In this document: one piece after another, positions 47,218-57,531 of the stretch
Layout of the letters: the number at the start of each line of letters is the position of its first letter
How positions within the stretch are numbered: position 1 is the first letter of the stretch
The notes under the pieces: generated by a model
Told to the model about the DNA's origin: nothing
What the model saw: only the letters and a program-made list of their open reading frames with translations
The model's database searches: none
Made by a program: the position numbers and the translations under genes
Assembly: GCA_036346255.1 (NCBI GenBank)
Contig: JAYEVH010000310.1
Span: 186,001 to 250,000 of the forward strand
Reading direction: 5' to 3'
DNA: 64,000 nucleotides
From: Ampelocalamus luodianensis
Taxonomy: Eukaryota > Streptophyta > Magnoliopsida > Poales > Poaceae

Positions 47218-47988
47218 ATGAGTGGGTGGTACTTGGTCAAGGAGACCCGAGCCAAGGATGTTGATGGGTTTCCAGCTTTGCTGCGGGACATGATGTGGCG
47301 AGCCAATTTCACCTACCAGCCGGAGTATGCCATATATCGACGAGACCGCGGCCCAGGGATGGAGGAGTACCGTGCCTTCATCAACATCATCGCTAGGCAT
47401 GTAGCTGGCAGTGTTCCCTACTATGTCCAAGCACTTGCCACCTCTGAGCCTATGGCGGTTCAGGAAGCTGCAAGTAGGATGATGAGCCTTCTTCGTCATG
47501 ATTTGACGGAATTGTCTCAACCACCCTATGACCACTTCCCGAATCAAGGCCCTACCTCCGAAGTGAGCATGTTCGATGAGATACAGTTTGGAGAAGACCC
47601 CGAGGTGCGACAGTTGGCGACGATGGTCCACATCATGGACCAAATCCATCGCTGCATTGTGAGGGAGTTGTGGGAAACTCGGCATCGTCTTAATGAGGCC
47701 CAGGAGTACCTGTTACTTGGAGTCAACATGAACCGCATTCCTCGCAACGTGCTTTATGGTGACAACGAGACCACTCCCGCTGCTGCTGCACCACCTCTTT
47801 ACCGACTTCCAGAAGTGGCCGGGTGCGTGCCTTTTTATGGACAAGTGCGTCAAGCCCGGATGATCGCAGTTTTCTCGCACCGCGATCGCACCTCCCGGAG
47901 GCCATCACCATCGTTAGGTTCCCGAGGCGCCTCATTAGCCCTTTGGATCCTGTTGACACGGGTTCCCTATAGCTCATCTTTTGAATGA
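47218..47988 (+). CDS. ORF0 of element F, protein of unknown function
   Basis: A 256-codon open frame between the primer site and gag. The N-terminal 180 residues look like a stable, acidic, mostly helical protein (MSGWYLVKETRAKDVDGFPA at the start; FDEIQFGEDPEVRQLATMVH mid-way). From about residue 200 the sequence turns basic and low-complexity, which suggests that a frameshift replaced the true C-terminus. I see no membrane segment, zinc finger or catalytic motif. I recall that RIRE3/RIRE8-type gypsy elements carry an extra frame (orf0) here with no known function; assignment to it is by position. Element E lacks it. The ATG follows a splice-acceptor-like TTTTTTCTATAG. Confidence 0.7.
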   Translation: MSGWYLVKETRAKDVDGFPALLRDMMWRANFTYQPEYAIYRRDRGPGMEEYRAFINIIARHVAGSVPYYVQALATSEPMAVQEAASRMMSLLRHDLTELSQPPYDHFPNQGPTSEVSMFDEIQFGEDPEVRQLATMVHIMDQIHRCIVRELWETRHRLNEAQEYLLLGVNMNRIPRNVLYGDNETTPAAAAPPLYRLPEVAGCVPFYGQVRQARMIAVFSHRDRTSRRPSPSLGSRGASLALWILLTRVPYSSSFE

Positions 47989-48355
47989 GTTTCCGGTGAA
48001 CTTTAACCGGGATCTTTATGCTAGTACCTCGACGATGAACCCTCGTGGTTGAGTGTATTCCAGTCTAGTAGTTGCCCTTAAATAAAATGTATGTACTAGG
48101 GCAGTGGTATTTTGTAAAGACTATGTAAGTTTGACTTTTGGCTTGTAAGATGACTTTTATGGCCGACTCTAATGTATGGCTGTGACCGAAATCTTTTGGT
48201 TGTTTATATGAAGTTTCTGATTTTGGTGTTAACTTGAATACATGGCATAGCATGATGCATTATATGTACAGTCTTTGTTTCTTTTCTAACTGTAACCTTG
48301 TTTGTGTTTGCCGAGTATATCCTTGTTATGTTGTTAACCATGATGTGGTAACAGG
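47989..48355 (+). other. Spacer between ORF0 and gag
   Basis: AT-rich, with no supported frame. It ends GTGGTAACAGG directly before the gag ATG, again resembling a 3' splice site. Confidence 0.6.
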
Positions 48356-49519
48356 ATGACAGGACCTACTACTCGTGCGCAAGCGCAACAAGGGAAGGGC
48401 ATGTTGACTCCCGTGCCTCATTCTCAGGGAGGGCCGACTGAACCTTCCAATTCTCAAGGTCCGCAAGGTGGTCCCCAGGAAGAGGAGCTTCCTCCACCAC
48501 CTTCTATGGCCGATGTGCTCATGCAAATCGAGCGCAATCGAATGGACCAAACGCGCATCTTGGAGCAGATTGCGCGCAACACTTCTTCCCCTGTTGCACC
48601 AGCCGTCAGAGTCGGAGGTCACCATGTGCAGGGCAGTCTTGCTGACTTTCAGCGGACTAACCCGCCAGTGTTCTCTAGCTCTCAAGATCCCATGGAAGCT
48701 GAGGACTGGCTTCGGACCATTGAGAAAAAGCTATTGATTGCTCAGTGTTCCGAGAGGGAAAAGGTTCTCTTCGCCAGTTATCAACTTGATGGGCCAGCTA
48801 GCATATGGTGGGATAACCTCCTTGCCATTCAGCCTGCTGGACATGTCCCTACTTGGGATGAGTTCGTGGAGGCTTTTCGCGAAGCTCATATTCCTGAGGG
48901 AGTGATGATGATCAAGCAACAGGAATTTCTCGCTCTCAAGCAAGGGCGAAAGTCAGTGACCGAGTATCTGCATGAGTTTAACTTTCTTGCCAGATACGCC
49001 CCTGATGATGTTTCGACTGACCTTCGTCGTCGAAACCGGTTCTTGAATGGGCTGTTTGAGGAGTTGCAAATGGCTGTAGCTTTGCATGACTTCAGGAATT
49101 TCTCCCATTTAGTCAACAAGGCTATTGTGGCCGAAAGTAAGAGCAAGGCATTGGAGGAGTCACGCAAGCGACAGTGGACTTCTCAGTTTGTTCCTGGTGG
49201 CGGATCGCCAAGGCCTCGCATGTGGGTGCCTAGACCACCGCGAGCACCAGCTCCATTTGCACCAAGGCCGGCAGTGTTTGCCCCTCGTCCATCCTCTTCC
49301 ACTAATCAACCAAGACCTAGTGGAAACCGGCCACCATCTGTTGTTACTGTCAGGCCGGGAGTTATATGCTACCATTGTGGGCACCCAAGGCATTTCGCTA
49401 ATCAGTGCTATGCCAAGGCTCAAGGGATACCACCTATTTCACCTTCCCCAGCTATTGTGCGACCTGCACCACCTTCCCCGACTGTGGTCAAGCCTGAACC
49501 TGTTCGCCGAGGTCGATGA
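48356..49519 (+). CDS. gag: Gag polyprotein of element F
   Basis: A 387-codon open frame. The N-terminal part has a proline/glutamate-rich EELPPPPSMADVLMQIERNR, followed by the retrotransposon capsid domain (about residues 95-260; EAEDWLRTIEKKL, FVEAFREAHIPEG, LHEFNFLARYAP). Then comes a proline/arginine-rich linker and a zinc knuckle CX2CX4HX4C at residues 338-351 (49367-49408). It forms particles and packages RNA. The best-preserved coding region in the window. The frame stops at 49519 just before the protease, where related elements usually read through as one Gag-Pol; whether this is a real stop or an error is open. Confidence 0.9.
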   Translation: MTGPTTRAQAQQGKGMLTPVPHSQGGPTEPSNSQGPQGGPQEEELPPPPSMADVLMQIERNRMDQTRILEQIARNTSSPVAPAVRVGGHHVQGSLADFQRTNPPVFSSSQDPMEAEDWLRTIEKKLLIAQCSEREKVLFASYQLDGPASIWWDNLLAIQPAGHVPTWDEFVEAFREAHIPEGVMMIKQQEFLALKQGRKSVTEYLHEFNFLARYAPDDVSTDLRRRNRFLNGLFEELQMAVALHDFRNFSHLVNKAIVAESKSKALEESRKRQWTSQFVPGGGSPRPRMWVPRPPRAPAPFAPRPAVFAPRPSSSTNQPRPSGNRPPSVVTVRPGVICYHCGHPRHFANQCYAKAQGIPPISPSPAIVRPAPPSPTVVKPEPVRRGR

Positions 49520-49892
49520 ACCAGACATCACTGAGGAAGCAGCTATCACTCCTGAAGTTGTTCTTGGTATGCTCCTAGTTAATTTTAGCACTGCAGTTGT
49601 TTTATTTGATTCCGGAGCATCCCATTCATTTATTAGTAGACAGTTTGCTACTCAACATCATTTAATTGTGCATCATCTTCATCCACCCCATATCATCCAT
49701 TCACCTGGATCAGCCTTTATGACTAATCAAGTCTGCCGTAATGTCAATATAAATATTGAAGGGGTAGACTTTTGGGCTGATTTGATTGTGATAGATTCTA
49801 AAGGGTTGGATGTTATCTTGGGAATGGATTGGTTATCCAAGAACCTTGGGCAAATTAATTGTGCTCGCAAATCAATCCATTTCTTTAATTAA
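49520..49892 (+). CDS. Aspartic protease region of element F
   Basis: Read in the frame +1 to gag, open up to 49892. The catalytic motif DSGASHSF is intact (49608-49631), followed by the second hallmark DVILGMDWLS near 49808-49838. It would mature the Gag-Pol polyprotein. Its end overlaps the next frame, which carries the RT, at about 49870, and a small indel there explains the change of frame. Confidence 0.85.
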
Positions 49893-50880
49893 TGAAAGCG
49901 GCACTTCAGTCATTTTTCAATACAGGACAGTGGGTTCTCATCTGTGTGCTCACCAAGTTGATACTACTCCTTCCTTGGAGTCGGTACCAATTGTTTGTGA
50001 GTATGTTGATGTATTTCCTGAAGACCTTCCCGTATTGCCACTAGACCGGGAAGTGGAATTTGTAATTGAACTAGTTCCTGGAACTGCTCCTATATCCACG
50101 AGTCCTTATCGCATGCCTGTCAACGAGTTGGCTGAATTAAAGACCCAACTCGGGGAGTTGCTTGACAAAGGATTTATTCGACCGAGCTCCTCACCTTGGG
50201 GATACCCGGCTTTATTTGTCAAGAAGAAGGACAACACTTTGCGGATGTGTGTAGATTACCATCCGTTAAATGAAGTCACTATCAAGAACAAGTATCCTTT
50301 GCCTCGAATTGATGATCTTTTTGATCAATTGGTTGGTGCCCGGGTCTTTTCGAAGATTGATTTGCGATCGGGCTATCATCAAATCAAGGTTAGAGCTGAG
50401 GACATTCCCAAAACAGCTTTTTCTACTCGTTATGGTTTGTACGAGTACACTGTCATGTCCTTTGGTCTGACCAATGCTCCAGCTTATTTCATGAACCTTA
50501 TGAATTCGGTGTTCATGGATTTCTTGGATAAATTCGTTGTCGTGTTCATTGACGACATCCTTATTTATTCCAAGTCCGATAAGGACCATGAACAACATTT
50601 GAGACTTGTGCCGAAACACTTCGTCGGCATCGATCAGATGCTAAGTTCAGCAAGTGTGCTTTCGCTCGGAGAAGTTGCATTTACGGGACATGTGTTATCC
50701 GAAGGAGGTATCATTGTTGATCCAAGTAAGGTACAAGATGTACCGATTGGAAGCCTCCCAAGAGTGTCCCCGAGATCCAAGTTTTCTTGGACTTGCGGGT
50801 TATTACCGAGGTTCATTGAAAATTTCTCCAAAATTGCTAGACCTCTCGACTCGACTTTTGCAAAAAGAGAAGAAATTTGA
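49893..50880 (+). CDS. Reverse transcriptase region of element F (C-terminus shifted)
   Basis: The frame contains YVDVFPEDLP (start of the RT domain, about 50000), FVKKKDNTLRMCVDYHPLNE, KIDLRSGYHQIKV, TAFSTRYGLYEYTVMSFGLT and DKFVVVFIDDILIYSK, with the catalytic pair DD at 50551-50556. All core RT motifs are intact. After about 50600 the text no longer follows the family, and the continuation (LAGYYR-type segment near 50790) lies in another frame. Several of the suspected indels fall at former CTG sites. Confidence 0.88.
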
Positions 50881-50912
50881 ATGGTCACTAAGTGTGAGGA
50901 GAGTTTTCGCTT

Positions 50913-51320
50913 TTGAGAACTCTCTTGACTAAAGCTCCAGTTCTCACTCTTCCGGATATTCATAAGAACTTTGATATTTATCATGATGCATCTCGCCATG
51001 GGCTTGGTTGTGTGCTTATGCAAGAAGGCCGAGTTGTGGCATATGCATCCAGGCAGTTGCGACCTCATGAAGTCAATTATCCCACTCATGATTTGGAATT
51101 GGCTGCTGTAGTCCATGCATTGAAGATTTGGCGACATTACCTTCTCGGTAATCGTTGTGAGATCTATACCGATCATAAAAGCCTGAAGTACATATTCACT
51201 CAATCTGATTTGAATATGAGGCAAAGAAGATGGCTTGAATTGATCAAAGACTACGACATGGGTATTCATTATCACCCTGGTAAGGCCAATGTTGTGGCTG
51301 ATGCTTTAAGCAGAAAGTCA
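50913..51320 (+). CDS. RNase H region of element F
   Basis: Opens a frame that runs on into the integrase (to 51935). RNase H hallmarks are FDIYHDASRHGLGCVLM, ELAAVVHALKIWRHYL, TDHKSLKYIF and the tail GKANVVADALSRK. The frame's first ATG is only a break point; the real polyprotein would come from upstream RT. Confidence 0.85.
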
Positions 51321-51935
51321 CAGTGCAACTCCATGTTCTCTCTACCTGCGGCCAAGGACTTGTGTGCTGATTTTCAGTGCCTAAGTCTTGAATTAGTGGA
51401 GGAAGGTTTTCTCGTTGCATTGCAAGTGGAGCCTACATTGGAATCTCAGATTCTTGAGGCCCAGAAAACTGATGCCGAGGTAGCCGAAATTAAGGAAAAC
51501 TTGAAAGCGGGTAAAGCCAACGAGTTTTCTGAGGATGATCGCGGTATGATTCGATATCTCAATCGTTTGGTAGTACCTGCAGATCCTCAACTGAGGAGTC
51601 TAATTTTCAGAGAGGCTCATAATTCCAAATTTTCTTTGCATCCTGGGAGTACCAAGATGTATCAGGATTTGAAGAAAACATTTTGGTGGAGCCAAATGAA
51701 GAGGCAAATCGCTCAGTATGTTGCTGAATGTGATATTTGCCAAAGGGTTAAAGCTAAACATCTGAAGCCAGCTGGTACCCTTCAGCCTTTGCCTATTCCA
51801 CAGTGGAAATGGGAGGAGATCGGTATGGATTTTGTTACTGGTCTTCCCAAAACTTCCAATGGGTCCGATGCCGTGTGGGTAATCATCGACCGCTTGACAA
51901 AGGTGGCTCATTTTATTCTGTCAAAACCATCTTGA
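51321..51935 (+). CDS. Integrase N-terminal and core start (element F)
   Basis: Continues the RNase H frame. The zinc-binding HHCC module is visible (HNSKFSLHPGST, then CDICQRVK), followed by the start of the catalytic core (EEIGMDFVTGLP, with the first catalytic Asp, and VWVIIDRLTKVAHF). It ends at a stop after FILSKPS. The core continues in another frame from about 51936 to 52180, where the second acidic residue region is altered. Confidence 0.85.
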   Translation, partial: QCNSMFSLPAAKDLCADFQCLSLELVEEGFLVALQVEPTLESQILEAQKTDAEVAEIKENLKAGKANEFSEDDRGMIRYLNRLVVPADPQLRSLIFREAHNSKFSLHPGSTKMYQDLKKTFWWSQMKRQIAQYVAECDICQRVKAKHLKPAGTLQPLPIPQWKWEEIGMDFVTGLPKTSNGSDAVWVIIDRLTKVAHFILSKPS

Positions 51936-52184
51936 TGGCAAGCAAGCCAGCGAGCTTTATATTGCTAGAATTGTTTGTCTTCATGGTATTCCCAAGGTCA
52001 TTGTTTCGACCGTGGCCTCGCTTTACTTCCCACTTTTGGAATTGTCTTCATCGGGCTATGGGGACCGAACTCTCTTCGATCGCTTATCATCCTCAAACTA
52101 GTGGTCGATCGAGAGAGTGAACCAAGTGATGGAAGATCTTCTTCGAGCCTATGTGCTATCCTATAACAAAGATCGGAGAAATCT
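51936..52184 (+). pseudogene. Frame-disrupted middle of the integrase core (element F)
   Basis: Connects the two open integrase frames. FTSHFWNCLHRAMGTELS and the following YHPQTSG belong to the core and lie in the frame beginning at 51803; EDLLRAYVLSY-type text lies in a third frame. The second catalytic Asp would lie near 52005, where TTTCGACCG appears in place of a CTGACCG-like sequence. Confidence 0.7.
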
Positions 52185-52859
52185 TTGCCATATGTGGAAT
52201 TTTCCTACAATAATAGCTACCAAGCAAGTATTCAAATGTCACCTTTTGAAGCCTTGTATGGGAGAGCTTGTAGGACCCCATTGAATTGGTCCGAGTCTGG
52301 TGAAAGATCATTCTATGGTCCAGACTTGGTAAAAGAAGCGGAAGAGCAAGTTCGTCTGATTCGAGATTGCTTGAAAACTGCACAGTCTCGTCAGAAGAGC
52401 TATGCTGATCATCGTCGTCGTGAATTAAGCTTTGAGGTAGATGATCATGTCTATCTTAAAGTGTCACCCATGAAGGGTACTCATCGTTTTCAGGTGAAAG
52501 GGAAGCTCGCACCTCGTTATATCGGACCCTTCCGAATCATTGCAAAGCGAGGAGCTGTAGCCTATCAATTGGAACTACCTGAATCCCTCTCAGCAGTGCA
52601 TGATACTTTTCATGTGTCTCAATTGAAGAAATACCTTCGTGTTCCTATTGAGGCAACTGCTTATGAGCATCTTGATCTCCAACCTGATCTTTCCTATCAA
52701 GAACAACCAGTATGTATCCTCGACACAATGGAACGCAGGACAAGAAATCGTACTGTCAAGTTCTTGAAAATTCAGTGGGCTAATCATTCTGAAGATGAAG
52801 CCACTTGGGAGCGCGAAGATATGATGCAGATTGAGCACCCCCATCTTTTTGTTGTTTAG
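52185..52859 (+). CDS. Integrase C-terminus and chromodomain-like tail (element F)
   Basis: A 225-codon frame. It contains FSYNNSYQASIQMSPFEALY and YGRACRTPLNWSE (end of the core), a DNA-binding region with the GPFRI and VYLKVSP motifs, DTFHVSQLKKYLRVP, and a tail with ILDTMERRTRNRTVKFLKI, then QWANHSEDEATWERED and a normal stop. That tail is the chromodomain-like block typical of Tekay/Del chromoviruses. In such elements it is thought to bind modified histone and direct integration to heterochromatin. Confidence 0.88.
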   Translation: MPYVEFSYNNSYQASIQMSPFEALYGRACRTPLNWSESGERSFYGPDLVKEAEEQVRLIRDCLKTAQSRQKSYADHRRRELSFEVDDHVYLKVSPMKGTHRFQVKGKLAPRYIGPFRIIAKRGAVAYQLELPESLSAVHDTFHVSQLKKYLRVPIEATAYEHLDLQPDLSYQEQPVCILDTMERRTRNRTVKFLKIQWANHSEDEATWEREDMMQIEHPHLFVV

Positions 52860-53065
52860 AACTTTCCTTTGAATCAAGAAAGGAAAGTTTAAACAAAGCA
52901 ATGTAAACAAAGATGTAATGATAACACTATGTTGTTATGTAAAGTTCTTCTTTGTTATCTTTGAAGGAAATCAAGACAACAGATGTTGAATTTCCTTATA
53001 AATCATTTCCATTTCACTTCTTCCTAATCTTTAACTTGTTCCAAATCTCGGGGACGAGATTTTCT
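52860..53065 (+). other. 3' untranslated region of element F
   Basis: AT-rich sequence after the pol stop, with no supported gene. It ends in CTCGGGGACGAGATTTTC, a short hairpin-like word that also precedes the E polypurine tract. Confidence 0.7.
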
Positions 53066-53080
53066 TAAGGGGGGTAGGTT
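53066..53080 (+). other. Polypurine tract of element F
   Basis: AAGGGGGGTAGGTT directly before TGTAACAGCC of the 3' LTR. Confidence 0.88.
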
Positions 53081-54505
53081 TGTAACAGCCCCAAGTTTAT
53101 AAACAGTAATAATCTGCATTATGAACAGTAATGGGACACTGTTCATAGCATTACTGTTCTTAATCACCAGTTGGGAGTTGCTGTTACCAAGTAAAACCTT
53201 CCTTTTTAGCCAAAGACCAAAAACTTATTTAAAGTTTTCCAGAAAATATAAGATAAAACTTGTATTATGACTGGGAAGTATTTTTATTAAATCCTAGATA
53301 AATTATCTTGGCTGAAAATATTTTTGTTGCATTTTTAGAAATTATTTTGACTTCAAGAAAAATAATTGTCTTTAAATGAATATTTTCGGGCTAAAATAAA
53401 TATTTATGTATTTTACAAAGTGATCATGTGATTTTAAAATTTATCTGGGAAATATATCATCCCAGTAGCCTCCAGCAAAAATTTCATGATTTTACAAATT
53501 TATTTGCTATTTTTAAAAACCCAGTCAAACCTTTTAAACATTTGAATAGATTCTGGTCAACTAAACTGGTTTGAATCCAAACTCTAGTACTGTAGCGACT
53601 CGAGCCATGTGGTTGGGTCCAACCCAGTGCAACCGGTCCGGCTCTGTCACGCTCGGGCGCGAGCCCGAACCCCATGCGTGATGAGAGCCATTGATTTCTA
53701 ATCGAACAGGCAAGGCTACGATGCCACGCGCGCTGTCCACGTGTGCGCCCTAATCTCCGCCGTTGGATCTTGATCGAACGATCGGCGTCGGTGTATGCAT
53801 TCGGACGACTCCAGATCCCCCTTCAATCTACGCCGTCCATTCTTGATCCTACCGCGCTGCCCTTTTCTTTTGAGATTAAAGGCGCGCGGCTATCTTGAGC
53901 CTTTAGATCTAGATCTTACGGTGCGCCTTTTTGACCGTGGGCTCTTAAAGCCCAAATTTAGTGAATCGTTGGATTTCAATCGTAGGGTCCAGGTAAGTGT
54001 ATGCAATCGGACCATCCGGAGCCCGCGTCAATCCTGACCGTAGAAGTTTAATCGAACGGTGCCGCGTCATCTCATCTAGTTGGGGTGACGTGTATTCTTT
54101 TATTTGACCGTTGGATTCCAATCCAACGTCTAGATTTGAAAGTAGGTCCCGAAATCCTTTTGGGCTCCGTTTTAATCTCGACCGACCGATTGAGATCGCA
54201 CGGCCCATGTTAACAGATACCGATTAAAGTCTTTTAACCTCTCTATTTATCACAGCCGCCCATTTCTAATCGGACGGCTGAGATTCTTTTGAGTTTTAAG
54301 AGACGCGCGCGGCTGTGACTGCCAGTGGGGCCCTTATGTCAGGTGTTGCCTCTCTTCTTCCCTCTCTGTCTGCGCGCAGCCATCTCTGTAAACAGAGGAG
54401 AGGTTTATCCCAAAACTTTTGCAACTAATTTTTGGGATATTTAGCTCTAAATGGACACCTCATCAACTCTAGACATTTCCATCTTGCCCTGTAGCTCAAC
54501 ATCCA

Positions 54506-54513
54506 TATATAAA
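54506..54513 (+). promoter_or_regulatory. TATA box of the F 3' LTR
   Basis: TATATAAA in the same context as 44241-44248. A transcript from here would read out of the element into the host intron toward 57294. Confidence 0.6.
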
Positions 54514-56419
54514 CCCTAGCTTTTTGCTGTTACCATTGTTGACCACTGAAGCTCATCATTTTCCTTGCTGTCCAGTGGAGTTCTTGCTCCTGTCCCTTTT
54601 GCTTATCCATTCTAAACCCTGGTTTCACCTTGCACTAAGGTTTTGACATCTTTTGTAGGTTAAAGCCGAAGGTTATCTCTCTGTTGAGCAAAATCGACTT
54701 TCTCAACTTTTGGTGTCTTTCTTCTCAGTAGCTAAAACCCTAGTTTTTAACATCTTGAGCATCTTAATGACCTCGAAGCCCTCGTGAATCATTCTTTTGA
54801 ACATCAGTAGTTTCAACTTGCTTTAAACTGAAAAGTGATTATTCTAACTTTTCATTCCTTTATGTCATTTTCAAGACCTAGGGTTTCTCCTGTCGACTGG
54901 TTATCCTAGTTAGGTGTCAGCTAAACCCTAGTAGCATAACAAGTTGATCTTTCAATTCTTGTCATCATCTATTTTGCCTCATAGCTGAAATCTGTCTCTG
55001 TCTTCTTTTGTCGGCTTAACCGACAATATAGGTTTTTCTTTAGCTTTTGTAATCTAACCAAGTAGGGTTAGGTTAAGGTTAGTTTAGGGTATTAACTACC
55101 CTAATAGATCAGGTTAAGCTTCATTTTTGAACCTTTGCTTGATCTATTTTCCTTTTTCCGAAAATCTGTAATCTGTCCTGTTTTCAGTTCTTTTCAAAAT
55201 CTGAAAACCGCAACTTTGGTTCAAACCCTAGTTTCTGCCATTTGAAAACAGTAGGTTATAATATGTGTTATTATCACTATTAGGGTGGTTATGGCTTAAG
55301 CATGCTGTTAAACATGCATCTTCATATTGATCATGCATATTTCTTCCATTTTGTACTTACTGTCGATTTTGGTATTTATTGGATCTTATTGATTCTTTTA
55401 GAATCTGGTTTTGTGAAGTGGTTGAATCTATTTCTGAGCAACCTGAACCCGCAACAGAAGTATATTATTATCAAGGCAAGCATCCTCTTTAAACCATGTT
55501 GATCCCAAGTTTTATACAATACATTTTCTAAATTCAGTGACATCTGTGCATGCTATTTTTTCTGAAAATACCAATATGGACTGTATTAGTTAGTTATGAC
55601 CTGAGTGACATTGTGGATTACCTTAATTATAACCATACACTCAACCTTAGTATAGTAATGTATACTATAATATATTTTCAGATTTGGCTTAGACATGCAG
55701 TCTAGAAACTTTAGAGTTTGACAAGAGTATCTTGTCAAACATGGGAATCACAAAAGACCTTCTGTTATTTGAAACTCTTTGTCCAGTTTACTTATTTTAG
55801 AAATGAGTTTTATATTTAACTTGATATGGACAAGAGGAAGCTAGTGATGGTGCTTTTGTGCACGAGATTGGGATTTGTGGTGGACTTGTCCGGGTTAATT
55901 AAGGACCGAACTCTGATTATTCAATTCAAGTCCCCCACGTACTTCCACATGCAGTGTATGGGCGTTGTTTGGTTAAGTAAAATGTTAAGACTATTGGGTT
56001 GGAAACAGGAGAGTAAGGATATGTGTATTGACCTTGTATGGCATAGATGCTTTGGTCTTATGACTGCGTTTTATGCCATGTGAGCTGGTATGTCAGTATC
56101 AGATGTTCTTAGAAGGGTGAGGGCGTATATGTGCTCCGTAGCATATACGTACCTTAAACATGCCGATTGCATCCTAATATGGGTAGTGAGCCCAGTTCGC
56201 ATTTAATTGTTTGGATCGGCATTACTGACGCAACATGTGTGCCCCGGTTAAGCAGATGCTATCAGTCGTTGTTTAAGCGAGATCAGTTCACACATGGGGG
56301 TCCAACTCAATAGTATTAGCTTGTTGAAAAATACCAAATCTTAGTTACCCCGGTCGGCATAGCAAAGGAAGTATGTCATCATTCGGAGGCATCCGAAGGC
56401 AACGGGCTAGCTAAGTCAT

Positions 56420-56484
56420 GTGGGTAAAGATGTACACCCTGCAGGTATAAAGCATTCGAATAGCCGTGTCCACGGTCATGGACG
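56420..56484 (+). other. Conserved LTR palindrome block (F 3' LTR)
   Basis: The core reads GCATTCGAATAG (56452-56463), followed by CCGTGTCCACGGTCATGGAC, in which GTCC and GGAC can pair. Confidence 0.65.
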
Positions 56485-57293
56485 ATAACTTGAATTGATG
56501 TCACCTGTATAGAAGTTTTGATTTACAAAACTGGTTTCGGTTTTTGAATTTGCATGAGGGATTCATGCACTGTACTGTTTACAATATGTCATTTACTTAC
56601 TGTTCTAATCCAATTTTTATTTATTAAATGGCTTTATCAAAACTTAGCATTTGTAGAATAAGATGTACTGCTTTATGCAAATTTGAACCTTTATACCCTC
56701 CTGTTGCAACCTTATGCATATATAAATTCTACTCCTTTGTATAGGCTCTAATAACCACTTTCTTTTATTAGTTTGTGTAAGACTTGCTGAGTACCTTCCG
56801 TACTCAACGTGCTATCACCTATTGTTGCAGGTGAGGATGGTTATCTTTATGAAGTACCCGTTAGCGCCGATCAGGGAGACGCTAACGAGTGGAGCTACTT
56901 CTTTCCTCCACGGAATTGCCTGCGGGTGGATGAGGCCATTGGTGGATTTTGAAATTTTGTTTTGCTTTCGCTGTTGAACTTGTTGTAGTGACCAAGTCAC
57001 TCCATAATGTAGTACTAAAACCGCAAGTTGTAAACTTATGTTTAATTATGTCAATGTATGACTTGTATGTATTTGATGCAATGTTGATGAAGGATATATA
57101 TGCAATGGTCGTTGATCTTGGGAACCATTGTGAGATATATATATCCGGGAATCCTGTTTATTGGAATTGTCACTTGTTAAATTTATATCTTTAGCATGAT
57201 CTTTAATAAAGGGACAGTACTGTTCCTTCATTAATAATTGTGCTACAGTATGAATTTAATTAAGTACATTTCGAATATTCCGGGGCGCCCACA

Positions 57294-57531
57294 AAATACA
57301 TCACTAGTTCGTGGTTATGGTAGAACTATTATAGTATCTATTCCATAACATAATGTGCAAAAGGGTTACTTTTTATACCTTTCTGAGGTTGGAAATGGTT
57401 TCCTCTTATGCTAGTAACTGCTCTATCTTTTTCTGTTGAGCTTGAGTGTGATACGAATTTGTTTCCTACTCCAACTCATAGTTCTACACCTATACAGAGT
57501 TTTTCATGTACCAAAATAAATATATTCTTGT
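57294..57531 (+). other. Host intron island between element F and LTR J
   Basis: 238 bp beginning with the right AAATA copy. It is AT-rich, with no exon-like open segment between splice signals. It separates two inverted LTR ends of the same family. Confidence 0.75.

Larger units (their letters stand above)
42820..57293 (+). mobile_element. Element F: complete Ty3/gypsy chromovirus with ORF0, 14.5 kb
   Basis: LTRs 42820-46997 and 53081-57293 (about 4.2 kb each) flank a 6.08-kb internal region with a primer site, ORF0, gag, protease, RT, RNase H, integrase, a chromodomain-like block and a polypurine tract. Target duplication AAATA is perfect (42815-42819, 57294-57298). It lies in an intron of the SLC35F-like gene in sense orientation. 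The layout resembles what I recall of the rice RIRE3/RIRE8 type (Tekay/Del), which also has an extra frame before gag. Gag is open, but pol is split among frames. Confidence 0.93.
53081..57293 (+). repeat. 3' LTR of element F
   Basis: Starts TGTAACAGCCCC and ends GCGCCCACA; 4,213 bp. It matches the 5' LTR along its length and keeps CAG/CTG words at many places where the 5' copy has CG or TCG (for example 57214-57226 against 46922-46932). It is followed by the AAATA duplication and host intron. Confidence 0.93.

Noticed and set aside
57294..57531. Possible fourth exon of the transporter gene
   Set aside because: No segment between AG and GT signals reads as the expected next helix of the SLC35F family.
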